DNA of 64,000 bases from Sphaerimonospora cavernae (GTDB taxonomy: Bacteria; Actinomycetota; Actinomycetes; Streptosporangiales; Streptosporangiaceae): assembly GCF_042435035.1 (NCBI RefSeq), contig NZ_JBHMQT010000041.1, positions 26,220 through 90,219 on the forward strand, given 5' to 3'. Shown one piece after another: positions 8,613 through 17,801 of the stretch (the stretch's first letter is position 1; every line of letters begins with the position of its first letter). The notes beneath the pieces are model-generated. The model saw only the letters and a program-made list of their open reading frames with translations. It searched no databases and had not been told where the DNA came from. The translations under genes were made by a program, and so were the position numbers.

Positions 8613-9968
8613 ATGCCTCGTACCGATGAGCCGGCGGAGCCCGCGGTGGAAGCCGCAGAACAGGACCGGCGTGGCCGGTCCCACGACCGAGAGATCCTCA
8701 GGCTGGCCGTTCCGGCTTTCGGGGCACTCGTGGCGGAACCGCTGTTTCTGCTCACCGACTCCGTCATCGTCGGCCGCCTTCCCGATCCGGCGCTGGGCGC
8801 ACTCGGCGTGGCCAGCGCGGCTCTGGCTGCCCTGGTGGGCCTGTGCGTGTTCCTCGCGTACGCCACCACAGCGTCAGTCGCCCGGCAGGTGGGGGCGGGG
8901 GACGTCCGGCAGGCGATGCGCCAGGGCATCGACGGTCTGTGGCTGGCGGCCGCGATCGGTCTGGTCGTCAGCGCGGCGTGCTGGCCTCTTGCACCATTTA
9001 TCGTACACCTGTTCGGTGCAACGGGGGAGCTCGCCGCACAGGCCGTCACCTACTTACGCGTAAGCCTCTTCGGCATCCCGGCGATGCTGCTGGTGCTCGC
9101 CGGGACCGGCGTACTGCGCGGCATGCAGGACACCCGGACGCCGCTGGTCGTGTCCGTGGCCTCGTTCGCGCTGAACGGGCTGCTCAGCCTCTGGTTCGTT
9201 CTCGGGCTCGGCTGGGGGATCGCGGGTTCCGCCTGGGGGACGGTGGCCGCCCAGGCTCTGTCGGCCGCGGTCTATCTCACGCTGGTGGTACGGACCGCCC
9301 GTCGGCACAACGCCCCACTGCGGCCCGACCTCGCCGGCCTCAGGGCCGCCGGCACCGCCGGGTTCGCCCTGGTCATCCGTACGGCCTGCCTGCAGGCCGT
9401 ACTGCTGGTGGCCACGTCGATCGCCACCAGGATGGGGGACGACCAGATCGGAGCGCACACCATCGCCGCCCGGATCTGGACATTCCTCGCGTTCGCCCTG
9501 GACGCGATCGCGATCGCGGGACAGGCGATCACAGGTCGGACGCTGGGCGCCGGGGACGCCGCCGCCACGCGAGACGCGACCGCACGCATGGTCCGGTGGG
9601 GCGTCGCCTGCGGCGTGGTGTTCTGCGCGGCCGTGCTGCTGATCCGGCCGCTCGTCCCGGGCGTGTTCGACGCCAACGCGGGAGTGACCGCGCACCTGCT
9701 GGCCATACTGTGGCCGGTGGCGCTCTTCCAGCCGGTCGCCGGCGTCGTCTTCGTGCTCGACGGAGTGCTGATCGGTGCGGGCGACCAGCGCTATCTGGCG
9801 TGGGCCGGCCTGTGGGCCACCATCGCCTACCTGCCGTTCGCGGCGCTGGCCGGCGTGGCCGGCAGCATGGTCGCCCTCTGGCTGGCGCTCGGCGCGTGGA
9901 TGGTCGCTCGGTTGATCACGCTGGGCATTCGGGCGTACGGCACGGCCTGGCTGGTCACCGGGGCCTGA
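8613..9968 (+). CDS. MATE-family efflux transporter (DinF-like)
   Basis: Membrane antiporter of 451 residues with twelve predicted helices in two MatE halves. The N-terminal half starts DREILRLAVPAFGALVAEPLFLL, and the central motif GVLRGMQDTRTPL is typical of the DinF/NorM branch, which exports cationic drugs or similar compounds using H+ or Na+. ATG start; no clear ribosome-binding site. A TTA leucine codon occurs at 9054, rare in such GC-rich DNA. Divergent from dnaB; this MATE-dnaB pairing is common in actinobacteria. Confidence 0.9.
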   Translation: MPRTDEPAEPAVEAAEQDRRGRSHDREILRLAVPAFGALVAEPLFLLTDSVIVGRLPDPALGALGVASAALAALVGLCVFLAYATTASVARQVGAGDVRQAMRQGIDGLWLAAAIGLVVSAACWPLAPFIVHLFGATGELAAQAVTYLRVSLFGIPAMLLVLAGTGVLRGMQDTRTPLVVSVASFALNGLLSLWFVLGLGWGIAGSAWGTVAAQALSAAVYLTLVVRTARRHNAPLRPDLAGLRAAGTAGFALVIRTACLQAVLLVATSIATRMGDDQIGAHTIAARIWTFLAFALDAIAIAGQAITGRTLGAGDAAATRDATARMVRWGVACGVVFCAAVLLIRPLVPGVFDANAGVTAHLLAILWPVALFQPVAGVVFVLDGVLIGAGDQRYLAWAGLWATIAYLPFAALAGVAGSMVALWLALGAWMVARLITLGIRAYGTAWLVTGA

Positions 9969-10112
9969 CCGGCGCGTGTGACCGGCGAGTGGCCAGGATT
10001 TGATGACCATGTGACACGCGGGGTCTTGTTCCCTTGATGCCCGTGGGGCACTGTTTCGTAACTGTCCGCCTATGCACGCCCCACAACCGACCCGCTCAGG
10101 ATTGGCTTCCCG

Positions 10113-11627
10113 GTGTCCTCCCTGTCATCCACTCCGGACGCACGATCCACCTCGGTCCTGCGTCGCATGCCGCCGGACGAGGTCCTCGGGCTGGGCTCAC
10201 GGGCCAAGCAGGGGCTCTCCCAGATCTACGGGCGCGGCGACCTGGTCGTCTTCGGCCTCGGCGTGATGATCGGGGCGGGGATCTTCAACATCGCCGGTCG
10301 GCAGGCGGCCACGATCGCCGGGCCGGGCGTGATCCTCTCCTTCATGATCGCCGGAATCGCCAGTCTCCTCGTGGCCCTGTGCTACGCGGAGCTCGCGTCC
10401 GCGATGCCGGTCTCGGGCAGCGCGTACACGTTCACCTACGTCGTCTTCGGCGAGATGTGGGCCTGGATCGTCGGCTGTGCGCTCATCGTGGAGCTGGAGC
10501 TCGCCGCCGCGTCCGTGGCCAGGGCCTGGTCGCTGTACGCGGCGCAGACGCTGGCCGACCTCGGTGTGCAGGTGCCCGCACTGGGTGGCAAGGCCGTCGG
10601 CCCCGACCTGTTCACATTGGCCATCCTGACCGTCCTAACCTTTGTCGTGGCGTTCAACGCCCGGGTCGGCCTGCGCGTGCTGTGGGTCATGGTCGGGGCG
10701 AAGCTGGTGGCCATCACCGCCGTCATCGTCGTCGGCGCACGACACGTCGACGCCGCGAACCTCGCGAGCATCCCGGCCGATCCCCTGCCGCTGGCCCGGG
10801 ACGCCGACGTGCTGCACAGCACGCTTTTCGGCCTGACCTTCGGCCAGGCGCACGCCTTCGGCTGGCTGGGCATCCTGGCCGCCGCCCCCGCCATCGTCTT
10901 CGCGTACGTCGGGTTCGACCTGGTGGCCACCACCGCCGAGGAGACCAGGGACGCCCCGCGCGTCGTGCCCCAGGGCATGATCCGGAGCCTGGCGATCACC
11001 ACGGTCATCTACATCGCGGTCGCGGCCGTGATGGTGGGCATGGTGCGCTACACGGAGATCTCGTTGGAGACCCCGCTCGGCAACGCCTTCCGGGCCGTCG
11101 GCGAGCACTTCATGGTCCACGTCATCAACATCGGCGCCGTGCTGGGACTCACCACCGTCATCCTGGTGCTGCTGGTCAGCCAGACCCGCGTGGTGTTCGC
11201 GATGGCCCGCGACGGGCTGCTGCCCCGAAGCCTCGGACGGCTCACCGGCCGGCACCAGACCCCCGCCACGGCGTCCCTGATCAGCGGTGCCGCCGCCATC
11301 CTGCTCGCCGAGCTCGCTCCGGTGCTCACGATGGAACAACTCGTCGTGATGGGCACCCTGTTCGCGTTCCTGTTCGTGGCCGCCGGGGTCATCGCGCTGC
11401 GCCGGAGGATGCCCGAACTGCCCGCGAGCTTCCGTACCCCGCTCTTCCCCCTTGTGCCGGTGCTCGCCATCCTGGCCACGCTCTGGCTGATGGTCAATCT
11501 CCAGGTCATCACCTGGATCTACTTCGCCGTGTGCATGGCCGGCGCTGTGCTGCTCTACCTGCTGTACGGCAGACGCGCGAGCCTGCTGGCCCCGCCCCCG
11601 CCGGGCCGGGGCCGCCACCGCCGCTGA
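10113..11627 (+). CDS. APC-family amino acid permease
   Basis: Secondary transporter of 504 residues with about twelve membrane helices. The first helix carries the substrate-binding glycine motif of the APC fold (GVMIGAGIFNIAG), and the family motif region FAYVGFDLVATTAEE in helix 6 places it in the cationic amino acid transporter (CAT/YfnA-like) branch. GTG start. The C terminus ends in a short proline- and arginine-rich tail. Substrate inferred only at family level as an amino acid. Convergent with the ABC transporter operon. Confidence 0.88.
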   Translation: MSSLSSTPDARSTSVLRRMPPDEVLGLGSRAKQGLSQIYGRGDLVVFGLGVMIGAGIFNIAGRQAATIAGPGVILSFMIAGIASLLVALCYAELASAMPVSGSAYTFTYVVFGEMWAWIVGCALIVELELAAASVARAWSLYAAQTLADLGVQVPALGGKAVGPDLFTLAILTVLTFVVAFNARVGLRVLWVMVGAKLVAITAVIVVGARHVDAANLASIPADPLPLARDADVLHSTLFGLTFGQAHAFGWLGILAAAPAIVFAYVGFDLVATTAEETRDAPRVVPQGMIRSLAITTVIYIAVAAVMVGMVRYTEISLETPLGNAFRAVGEHFMVHVINIGAVLGLTTVILVLLVSQTRVVFAMARDGLLPRSLGRLTGRHQTPATASLISGAAAILLAELAPVLTMEQLVVMGTLFAFLFVAAGVIALRRRMPELPASFRTPLFPLVPVLAILATLWLMVNLQVITWIYFAVCMAGAVLLYLLYGRRASLLAPPPPGRGRHRR

Positions 11628-11638
11628 ACCCGCACTCT

Positions 11639-12376
11639 TCAGAGACGGCCCAGGATCCGACTGAGGAACTCCCGGGTGCGGGGATGCTCGGGCGCCGTGA
11701 AGATCTGCTCGGGCGAGCCGCGCTCCAGCAGCACCCCGCCGTCGAGAAAGCAGACCGTGTCGGCGATGTCGCGGGCGAACTCCATCTCGTGCGTGGCCAG
11801 GATCATCGTCATCCCGGCCTCCTTGAGCTCGCGGATGATGCCGAGGACCTCGGTGACCAGGGTCGGGTCGAGCGCGGAGGTGACCTCGTCGAGCAGCAGC
11901 AGCCGCGGCCGGGTGGCGATCGCCCGGATGATGGCCACCCGCTGCTGCTGTCCGCCGGAGAGCCGGTCGGGATACTCTCCCGCCCGGTCGGCCAGTCCGA
12001 ACCTCGCCAGCAGTTCCCCGGCCCGCTTCTCGGCCTCCGCCCGAGGCGTACGGTGGACCTTGCGCGGCGCCAGCGTGATGTTGTCGAGCACGGTCATGTG
12101 CGGGAAGAGGTTGTAGGCCTGGAAGACCGTGCCGATCCGCTTGCGCACCTCGTCCGGGTCCACGCCGGGATCGGTGATCTCCGCGCCGTCGAGGTGGATC
12201 GCGCCGTCGTCGACCGCCTCAAGCAGGTTGACGCAGCGCAGCAGCGTCGACTTGCCCGACCCCGAGGCGCCGATCAGGCAGACGACCTCGTGCGGGGCGA
12301 CCTCCAGGTCGATGCCGCGCAGCACGCTCTGCCCGTGGTAGTGCTTCCAGACGTCCTCGATCTTCAGCAGGCTCAC
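11639..12376 (-). CDS. Polar amino acid ABC transporter ATP-binding protein
   Basis: ATPase of 245 residues in the GlnQ/HisP class. Walker A GASGSGKST, Q-loop FQAYNLFPHMTV, signature RLSGGQQQRVAI and Walker B LLLLDEVTSALDP are all present, with the switch histidine in ATHEMEFAR. The ATG overlaps the permease stop by 4 nt (ATGA), so it is the last gene of the operon binding protein-permease-ATPase. It powers uptake of an amino acid by the periplasmic-binding-protein system. Confidence 0.95.
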   Translation of the reverse strand: MSLLKIEDVWKHYHGQSVLRGIDLEVAPHEVVCLIGASGSGKSTLLRCVNLLEAVDDGAIHLDGAEITDPGVDPDEVRKRIGTVFQAYNLFPHMTVLDNITLAPRKVHRTPRAEAEKRAGELLARFGLADRAGEYPDRLSGGQQQRVAIIRAIATRPRLLLLDEVTSALDPTLVTEVLGIIRELKEAGMTMILATHEMEFARDIADTVCFLDGGVLLERGSPEQIFTAPEHPRTREFLSRILGRL

Positions 12377-13281
12377 ACCCGTCCACCGCCTCCCGCCTGG
12401 CGCCGTGCCACACGGGCCGCCAGGTGGTCGGTGAGGCGCGCCGTCGGCACGGTCAGCGCGATGAACAGCAGCGCGGCGGCCAGATAGGGCGTGTAGTTGA
12501 AGGAGGCCTGGGCGTGGATCTGGGCCTGGCGGAGCGCCTCCAGCGGGCCGAGCAGGGCCACGAGCGCGCTGTCCTTCTGCAGGGAGACGAAATCGTTCAG
12601 CAGCGGGGGGACCACCCGGCGGACCGCCTGCGGCAGCACCACATAGCGCATGGTCTGGCCCTGGGTCAGCGCCAGTGACCGCGCGGCGGCCCGCTGACTG
12701 GGGTGGATCGAGTCGATCCCCGAACGGAACACCTCGGCGACGTATGCCCCGTACGACAGCACGAGCGCGATGATGCCGAGCGTCACCGGGTCGGTCGGCG
12801 CGCCCTGGAGCTCGAGTGCCGGGATGCCGAACCCGACCAGGTAGACCAGCAGGATGGTGGGGATGCCGCGGAAGATGTCGGTGTACAGCACGGCCAGCGC
12901 GCGCAGCGGGAAGAACACCGGCGAGCGCAGGCCGCGCACGAGGGCCACGATCAGCCCCAGCACCAGGATGAACACCTCGGCGACCAGGAAGATCTTGATG
13001 GTCAGGAGGAACCCGCGCAGCACGTCGGGGAGCGCCTCGACGAACGCGCCGGGGCTGAAGAACGTCTCCCTGACCCGAAACCAGCCCGGTGACGCGGTGA
13101 CGGCCACGACGACCGTGACGGCGACGAGCAGGGTGGAGGCCGTGGCGACCGAGACCGACCTCCGGGCCCGGCGGCTCAGCTCGGCCTCACGGCGGCTCTG
13201 CCGCTCGCTCTTCACCCAGCTTCTCGTCTCGGGCGCGGCGGCGGCGGTCTCCACCCGGGTCGGCTGCGCCTCCTCGGTCAA
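12373..13281 (-). CDS. Polar amino acid ABC transporter permease
   Basis: Inner-membrane permease of 302 residues (His/Glu/Gln/Arg/opine class). The EAA cytoplasmic loop reads AAARSLALTQGQTMRYVVLPQ with the usual downstream PPLLNDFVSLQKDSAL. A charged N-terminal extension of about 50 residues precedes the first helix. The chosen start is the TTG whose second and third bases begin the TGA stop of the binding-protein gene (TTGA overlap), with GGAG just upstream. Starting further upstream would mean a long overlap with the binding-protein gene. Confidence 0.92.
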   Translation of the reverse strand: MTEEAQPTRVETAAAAPETRSWVKSERQSRREAELSRRARRSVSVATASTLLVAVTVVVAVTASPGWFRVRETFFSPGAFVEALPDVLRGFLLTIKIFLVAEVFILVLGLIVALVRGLRSPVFFPLRALAVLYTDIFRGIPTILLVYLVGFGIPALELQGAPTDPVTLGIIALVLSYGAYVAEVFRSGIDSIHPSQRAAARSLALTQGQTMRYVVLPQAVRRVVPPLLNDFVSLQKDSALVALLGPLEALRQAQIHAQASFNYTPYLAAALLFIALTVPTARLTDHLAARVARRQAGGGGRV

Positions 13282-14192
13282 CTCAGCTCCGGCGCACCCG
13301 CGGCCGCGGTCAGCCACTGGCTCTCGATCCCGGCCAGCTCACCGGACGCCTTGAGCTCACCGAGCGCCTTGTCGACACAGGTGACCAGGCCGTTGCCCTT
13401 CTGGAAGAGCAGACCGAACTCCTCGGGGCTGTCCGACTGGGCGGCGAACTGACCCACGATCTTCGAGCCCTCCACCTGGGCGGCGGTGACGTAGAAGGCG
13501 GTCGGCAGGTCCACGACGATGGCGTCGATCTGCTTGTTCTTCAACGCGTTGATCGCGTCGATCTGCTGGTTGAACACGCTGGGATCGACGCCGGACCGGA
13601 TCACCTGCCGGACCGCCTGCAGCGCGGTGGTGCCCACCTGGACTCCGATCTTGGCGTCCTTGAGCTCGGCCAGGGTGGCGGCCTTGGCGAACTTGGAGCT
13701 CCCCAGGGCGACCACGCCCTGCTTGACGGTGTAGTACCCCTCACTGAAGTCGACGGCCTTCTTACGCTCCGGGGTGATGGAGATCTGGTTGATGTCGAAG
13801 TCGAACTTCTTCGGCCCGGGGGCGAACGAGGAGTCGAAGGGGACGACGGCCCAGGCGACCTCGTCCTTGGTGAAGCCCATCTTCTGGGCGACGGCGTACG
13901 CCACCGCGCTCTCGAAGCCCTGCCCGTTGGCGGGGTCGTCGTCCTTGAACCACGGCTCGTAGGCCGGCTTGTCGGTGCCGATGGTCAGCTTGCCGGGGGT
14001 GACGAGCGTGAGGCCGTCCTTGGCGCAGCTCGCCGTGGCGGCCGTACCCGTCCCATCGCCGGCGGCGGACGGCTGGCCGTCCGAGGATTGGGAGGCCGGC
14101 GCGCATGCGGCGGCGGCCAGCGTGAGGCCGCCGAGCGCCAGAAGCACGGCGGCACGGCGCACGGGTCGACGGCGCACGGGGGAACGGCGCAT
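13278..14192 (-). CDS. Amino acid ABC transporter substrate-binding lipoprotein
   Basis: Extracellular solute-binding protein family 3, 304 residues. It has an arginine-rich n-region, a hydrophobic core and a lipobox LAAAAC, so it is predicted to be a lipoprotein anchored at the outer face of the membrane. Mature motifs include IGTDKPAYEPWF and DFDINQISITPERKKAVDFS, the binding-site signature of the SBP_bac_3 family. The second ATG is preferred because GGAGG lies 6 nt upstream. First gene of the uptake operon. Ligand likely a polar or acidic/amide amino acid, not determinable further. Confidence 0.93.
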   Translation of the reverse strand: MRRSPVRRRPVRRAAVLLALGGLTLAAAACAPASQSSDGQPSAAGDGTGTAATASCAKDGLTLVTPGKLTIGTDKPAYEPWFKDDDPANGQGFESAVAYAVAQKMGFTKDEVAWAVVPFDSSFAPGPKKFDFDINQISITPERKKAVDFSEGYYTVKQGVVALGSSKFAKAATLAELKDAKIGVQVGTTALQAVRQVIRSGVDPSVFNQQIDAINALKNKQIDAIVVDLPTAFYVTAAQVEGSKIVGQFAAQSDSPEEFGLLFQKGNGLVTCVDKALGELKASGELAGIESQWLTAAAGAPELS

Positions 14193-14301
14193 CACAGCCT
14201 CCAACAGCACGATCTTCCACGGAATCCGTAAATTTAGCTGGGAAGATAGTAGCGTTTTGGCAATACCCGAGTCCGTCCCCGGTCCCCCCGGAAACGACCG
14301 A

Positions 14302-14330
14302 GGCCCCCCTCCGGAGATCGGAGAGGGGCC
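14302..14330 (-). terminator. Terminator of the rpsF-ssb-rpsR-rplI operon
   Basis: A GC-rich stem, GGCCCCCCTCCG against CGGAGAGGGGCC with one mismatch and a 5-nt loop, about 45 nt after the rplI stop. It may also act toward the neighbouring binding-protein promoter region. Confidence 0.6.
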
Positions 14331-14376
14331 CGACGGTGATCAGGCCGGGTGTTCGGCGAACACTTCCGACGGAGGA

Positions 14377-14823
14377 TCAGCCGGCGACGACCTCGACATC
14401 GAGGTTGGCGACGACCTCCGGGTGCAGCCTGACGCTGACCCGGTGGGTGCCGACGCTCTTGATCGCATTATCGATCACGATGCGGCGCCGGTCGAGCTGC
14501 GGGCCGCCGGCGGACTTGACCGCCTCGGCGATGTCGCCCGTGGTGATCGAGCCGAACAGCCGGCCCGCCTCGCCCGCCCGCGTCGCGAGCTTGACCTTCA
14601 GCCCGCCGAGCCGACCGGCGACCTCCTGGGCCGAGCCCAGGTCGCGGATCTCGCGGGCGGCACGCGCCTTCTTGATGGAGGCGATCTGCGACTCGGCGCC
14701 GCGGGTCCAGCGGATCGCGAATCCACGGGGGACGAGGTAGTTGCGGCCGTAGCCGTCCTTCACCTCGACCACGTCGCCGGGAGCGCCGAGGCCGGAGACC
14801 TCAGTCGTGAGAATCAGCTTCAT
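14377..14823 (-). CDS. rplI: 50S ribosomal protein L9
   Basis: Large-subunit protein bL9, 148 residues, the usual length. The N-terminal rRNA-binding domain begins MKLILTTEVSGLG and carries the family signature GDVVEVKDGYGRNYLVPRG; a helix links it to the C-terminal domain ending DVEVVAG. ATG start with GGGAG upstream. Last gene of the rpsF-ssb-rpsR-rplI operon, 17 nt after rpsR. Confidence 0.98.
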   Translation of the reverse strand: MKLILTTEVSGLGAPGDVVEVKDGYGRNYLVPRGFAIRWTRGAESQIASIKKARAAREIRDLGSAQEVAGRLGGLKVKLATRAGEAGRLFGSITTGDIAEAVKSAGGPQLDRRRIVIDNAIKSVGTHRVSVRLHPEVVANLDVEVVAG

Positions 14824-14840
14824 TTCCTGGGTCTCCCTTC

Positions 14841-15077
14841 TCAGCGCGCCGTGCTCGTGTAAGGCAGCAAGGCCATCTCACGGGCGTTCTTGATGGCGGT
14901 GGCCACGTCGCGCTGGTGCTGGGTGCAGTTGCCCGTCACCCGGCGGGCACGGATCTTGCCGCGGTCGGAGATGAACTTCCGCAGCAGCCCCGTGTCCTTG
15001 TAGTCGACATAGGAGATCTTGTCGTGGCAGAAGAGGCAAACCTTCTTCTTCGGCTTGCGAACTGCCGGCTTGGCCAT
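14841..15077 (-). CDS. rpsR: 30S ribosomal protein S18 (zinc-ribbon type)
   Basis: Small-subunit protein bS18, 78 residues, partner of S6. The N-terminal segment has VCLFCHDK and a third cysteine in GNCTQHQ, so this is the cysteine-containing (C+) form that can bind zinc. Actinobacteria often encode a second, cysteine-free paralogue expressed in zinc limitation; none is in this window. The ATG with AAAGGAG upstream is preferred over an in-frame start ten codons earlier. Confidence 0.97.
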   Translation of the reverse strand: MAKPAVRKPKKKVCLFCHDKISYVDYKDTGLLRKFISDRGKIRARRVTGNCTQHQRDVATAIKNAREMALLPYTSTAR

Positions 15078-15161
15078 CGTGGTGCTCCTTTCAGAGCCCC
15101 GCGTCACGCGGGAATGGTCGCTCGGATTGTCGGTATGTGATGAAGATGAGAAGAGCGATGA

Positions 15162-15698
15162 TCAGAAGGGCGGTTCGTCGCTGAAGTCGCCGCCGAATCC
15201 GCCGCCGCCCCCCTGGGGGGCGCCGAACCCGCCGCCACCTCCGCCACCCTGGCCGTAACCGCCCTGCGGCGCGGGGGTCGCGGACGCCCACGGGTCGTTC
15301 GCCGGGCCGCCGCCGAAGCCGCCGCCCTGGCGGGAGGTCTTGTTGACCTTCGCCGTGGCGTTGCGCAGCGACGGGCCGACCTCGTCGACCTCGACCTCGT
15401 AGACCGTGCGCTTCTCGCCTTCCTTGGTCTCGTACGACCGTTGGCGCAGCCGTCCCTGCACGATGACCCGCATGCCGCGCTGCAGGCTCTCGGCGACGTT
15501 CTCCGCCGCCTGCCGCCACACGTTGCAGGTGAGGAACAGCCCCTCGCCGTCCTTCCACTCGTTGGTCTGCTTGTCGAGGAACCGCGGAGTGGACGCGATG
15601 CGGAACCGGGCCACGGCTTGCCCCGTCGGGGTGAAGCGCAGCTCGGGGTCGTCGACAAGGTTGCCGACGATGGTGATCTGGGTGTCGCCTGCTGCCAT
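15162..15698 (-). CDS. ssb: Single-stranded DNA-binding protein
   Basis: Essential SSB, 178 residues. The OB fold starts GDTQITIVGNLVDDPELRF and ends near VGPSLRNATAKV. A glycine-rich linker with GGYGQGGGG runs follows, and the acidic tip DEPPF is the protein-interaction tail that recruits replication and repair partners. The start is the ATG of MAAGDTQ with GGAAGG upstream. Lies between rpsF and rpsR as in most bacteria. Confidence 0.98.
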   Translation of the reverse strand: MAAGDTQITIVGNLVDDPELRFTPTGQAVARFRIASTPRFLDKQTNEWKDGEGLFLTCNVWRQAAENVAESLQRGMRVIVQGRLRQRSYETKEGEKRTVYEVEVDEVGPSLRNATAKVNKTSRQGGGFGGGPANDPWASATPAPQGGYGQGGGGGGGFGAPQGGGGGFGGDFSDEPPF

Positions 15699-15793
15699 CG
15701 GTCGCTTTAGCCTTCCTATCCCGTGCGCCGACCCGTTCAAGGGCCCAGCGTACGGCTACCCCCCGACAAACTTGTCGGGCTTGGCGGCACTGG

Positions 15794-16084
15794 TCAGTGA
15801 AGCTCGGGCCGCATGACCTTGGTGCGGAGGATGCCCTCGTTCAGGTTCAGCTGGCGGTCCAGCTCCTTCACCGTGGCGGGCTCCGCGGTCAGGTCGACGA
15901 CGGCGTAGATGCCCTCGGCCTTCTTGGCGATGTCGTAGGCCAGCTTGCGGCGCCCCCACACGTCGACCTTCTCCACGCTGCCGCCGTCGTTGCGTACGAC
16001 GGCCAGGAACTGGTCGAGCGAGGGCTGCACGGTGCGCTCATCGAGGGACGGGTCGAGGATGACCATCATCTCGTAACGACGCAT
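15794..16084 (-). CDS. rpsF: 30S ribosomal protein S6
   Basis: Small-subunit protein bS6, 96 residues: MRRYEMMVILDPSLDE at the N terminus and the S6 signature VEKVDVWGRRKLAYDI. First gene of the operon; ATG with GAGGAGG about 11 nt upstream. The 5' region on the minus strand (16085-16200) contains two potential hairpins, one with CCGCCGC and GCGGCGG arms, where an S6:S18 autoregulatory leader would be expected, though the leader motif itself was not established. Confidence 0.98.
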   Translation of the reverse strand: MRRYEMMVILDPSLDERTVQPSLDQFLAVVRNDGGSVEKVDVWGRRKLAYDIAKKAEGIYAVVDLTAEPATVKELDRQLNLNEGILRTKVMRPELH

Positions 16085-16290
16085 GCCGAATCCAACCTCC
16101 TCTGGACTCTTGCGGTCACGACGCCTTGCCGTGACAGGAGGATCCGCCGCGCGGGGCCGGGCGGCGGCTTATGTTTCCCGCCGCTCATACCATGCGCAGT
16201 CGGTCAAGGCTACCAGCCCCTTGGCCGTACGCCGTCCTGAGCCCACACTGGAAGGTGAGCCGAACCGCAAGGTAAGAGGGGGTGTCTCAG

Positions 16291-16611
16291 ATGAGACAGG
16301 TCACAACCCGCCCCACCGAGAGGCCGTCATCGCGTTTCACTCTCAACACGGACGGCGGGCGGCATCCGCTGACGAACTTCCTGACGGTCGCCACGCTCAT
16401 GCTGGGCATCATGGCCTTCGTCACCGGGTTCATCGTCGACAGCCACATCTTCGCGTCCTGGGTGGGCGCGCTCGGGTTCTGGGGCGGCCTCTACGTGCAG
16501 TACATCTCGGTCACCACCGCCCAGCGATGCCTCATCATCGCGGGAGTGGTGACGTCGTTCGTGGGGATGGCCCTGGGGGTCGCGCACGGCGGCTTCGTTC
16601 CGCACGTCTGA
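16291..16611 (+). CDS. Small integral membrane protein, hypothetical
   Basis: A 106-residue protein with a charged N terminus of about 30 residues and three hydrophobic helices (FLTVATLMLGIMAFVTGFIV, then SWVGALGFWGGLYVQYI, then CLIIAGVVTSFVGMALG). The ATG is preferred because GAGGGGG lies 8 nt upstream; a GTG three codons earlier is possible. Function unknown. The position between rpsF and nfo suggests a conserved actinobacterial membrane protein, but no family is recognised with certainty. Confidence 0.8.
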   Translation: MRQVTTRPTERPSSRFTLNTDGGRHPLTNFLTVATLMLGIMAFVTGFIVDSHIFASWVGALGFWGGLYVQYISVTTAQRCLIIAGVVTSFVGMALGVAHGGFVPHV

Positions 16612-16640
16612 GGCCGGGCCGGGGACACCGGGCTCGTCGG

Positions 16641-16817
16641 TCAGCCTCCGACGTGCAGATCCACGCCGAGAAGGATCAGGAACCACAGGAAGATCGCCAA
16701 CAGGGCCTGCGCGACCTGCTTGAGAAGGGCCGGGGTGAGGTAGTGGTGGACCCACGCGACGTAGACACCGACCAGGAGGTAGACGAGTAGGAGGAAGCTG
16801 CTCAACCGATATCTCAC
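16641..16817 (-). CDS. Small two-helix membrane protein (58 aa)
   Basis: A short gene encoding 58 residues: MRYRLSSFLLLVYLLVGVYV, the turn AWVHHYLTP, then a second helix AQALLAIFLWFLILLGVDL. The GTG start has AAGGAG 7 nt upstream, a strong ribosome-binding site, and codon third positions are GC-rich. Two closely spaced membrane helices, no other domain. Function unknown. Convergent with the 106-residue membrane protein. Confidence 0.75.
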   Translation of the reverse strand: MRYRLSSFLLLVYLLVGVYVAWVHHYLTPALLKQVAQALLAIFLWFLILLGVDLHVGG

Positions 16818-16987
16818 GCCCGTCTCCTTAGTATCATCGGCTCATCTGTCGGTGGTGAGTTGGCGGCTGCCCTCATGTGCCTTAGTGAAACATTCCCGGT
16901 ACGTCGGCGCCCGCGGGAATCCCGCCCGGCGGACCGGACCGGTAGCGGCGACCTCCGCACCTCCCTCCACAACGAACAGGGGAAGAA

Positions 16988-17776
16988 GTGACGACGTCAC
17001 AGCGACCACAGCGCATCGGTGCCCACGTCGACCAGGACGACCCGCTGGCCCACGCGGCCGCCAGGAACGCCGACGTCGTGCAGTTCTTCCTCGGCGACCC
17101 GCAGGGGTGGAAGGGACCGGTCGTCCCGGCCTCCGCCGCCGCTCTGCGCGGCTCGGACGTGGACGTCTACATCCACGCGCCGTACGTGATCAACGTGGCG
17201 ACGGCCAACAACCGGATCAGGATCCCCAGCCGCAAGCTCCTCGACGGCCATCTGAAGGCCGCCGCCTCGATCGGCGCCAAGGGCCTGATCGTCCACGGCG
17301 GGCACGTCAACGCGGGCGACGATCCCCAGGTCGGGTTCGACAACTGGCGCAAGGTATTCGAGCGCATGGAGTGCGAGATCCCCGTGCTGATCGAGAACAC
17401 GGCGGGCGGCGGCAACGCCATGGCGCGCAAGCTCGACCGGATCGCCCGCCTCTGGGACGCGGCCACCTCCGGCGCGTCGGACCCCTCGGTCGTCGGCTTC
17501 TGCCTCGACACCTGTCACTTCCACGCGGGCGGCGAGGAGCTCGTGGGGCTGGTCGACCGGGTGAAGGCGATCACCGGCCGGATCGACCTGATCCACTGCA
17601 ACGACTCCAGGGACGCCTTCGACTCCGGTGCGGACCGCCACGCCAACCTCGGGGCCGGTCAGATCGACCCCGAGCACATCCTCGAGGTCTGCCGCGCGGC
17701 CGGGGCCCCGATCGTGGTCGAGACCCCGTTCGAGGGCCAGGCCGACGACATCGCTTTCCTACGCAAGCACCTCTAG
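16988..17776 (+). CDS. nfo: Deoxyribonuclease IV (endonuclease IV, AP endonuclease)
   Basis: Zinc-dependent AP endonuclease of 262 residues for base-excision repair, cleaving 5' of abasic sites. TIM-barrel metal-ligand motifs are present in order: YIHAPYVINVA, IVHGGHVNAG, IENTAGGG, CLDTCHFHAGG, IHCNDSRDAFDSGADRHANLG and VVETPF. GTG start with AGGGGAAG just upstream. Standalone gene; an inverted pair of DnaA-box-like sites follows it. Confidence 0.95.
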   Translation: MTTSQRPQRIGAHVDQDDPLAHAAARNADVVQFFLGDPQGWKGPVVPASAAALRGSDVDVYIHAPYVINVATANNRIRIPSRKLLDGHLKAAASIGAKGLIVHGGHVNAGDDPQVGFDNWRKVFERMECEIPVLIENTAGGGNAMARKLDRIARLWDAATSGASDPSVVGFCLDTCHFHAGGEELVGLVDRVKAITGRIDLIHCNDSRDAFDSGADRHANLGAGQIDPEHILEVCRAAGAPIVVETPFEGQADDIAFLRKHL

Positions 17777-17801
17777 CTCCACATCACCCGGGAGGGGGTG
17801 G

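Noticed and set aside
10034..12487. Plus-strand open frame of about 800 codons
   Set aside because: It crosses the APC permease and the antisense of an ABC ATPase, both with clear motifs; its translation is Arg/Gly-rich with no domain.
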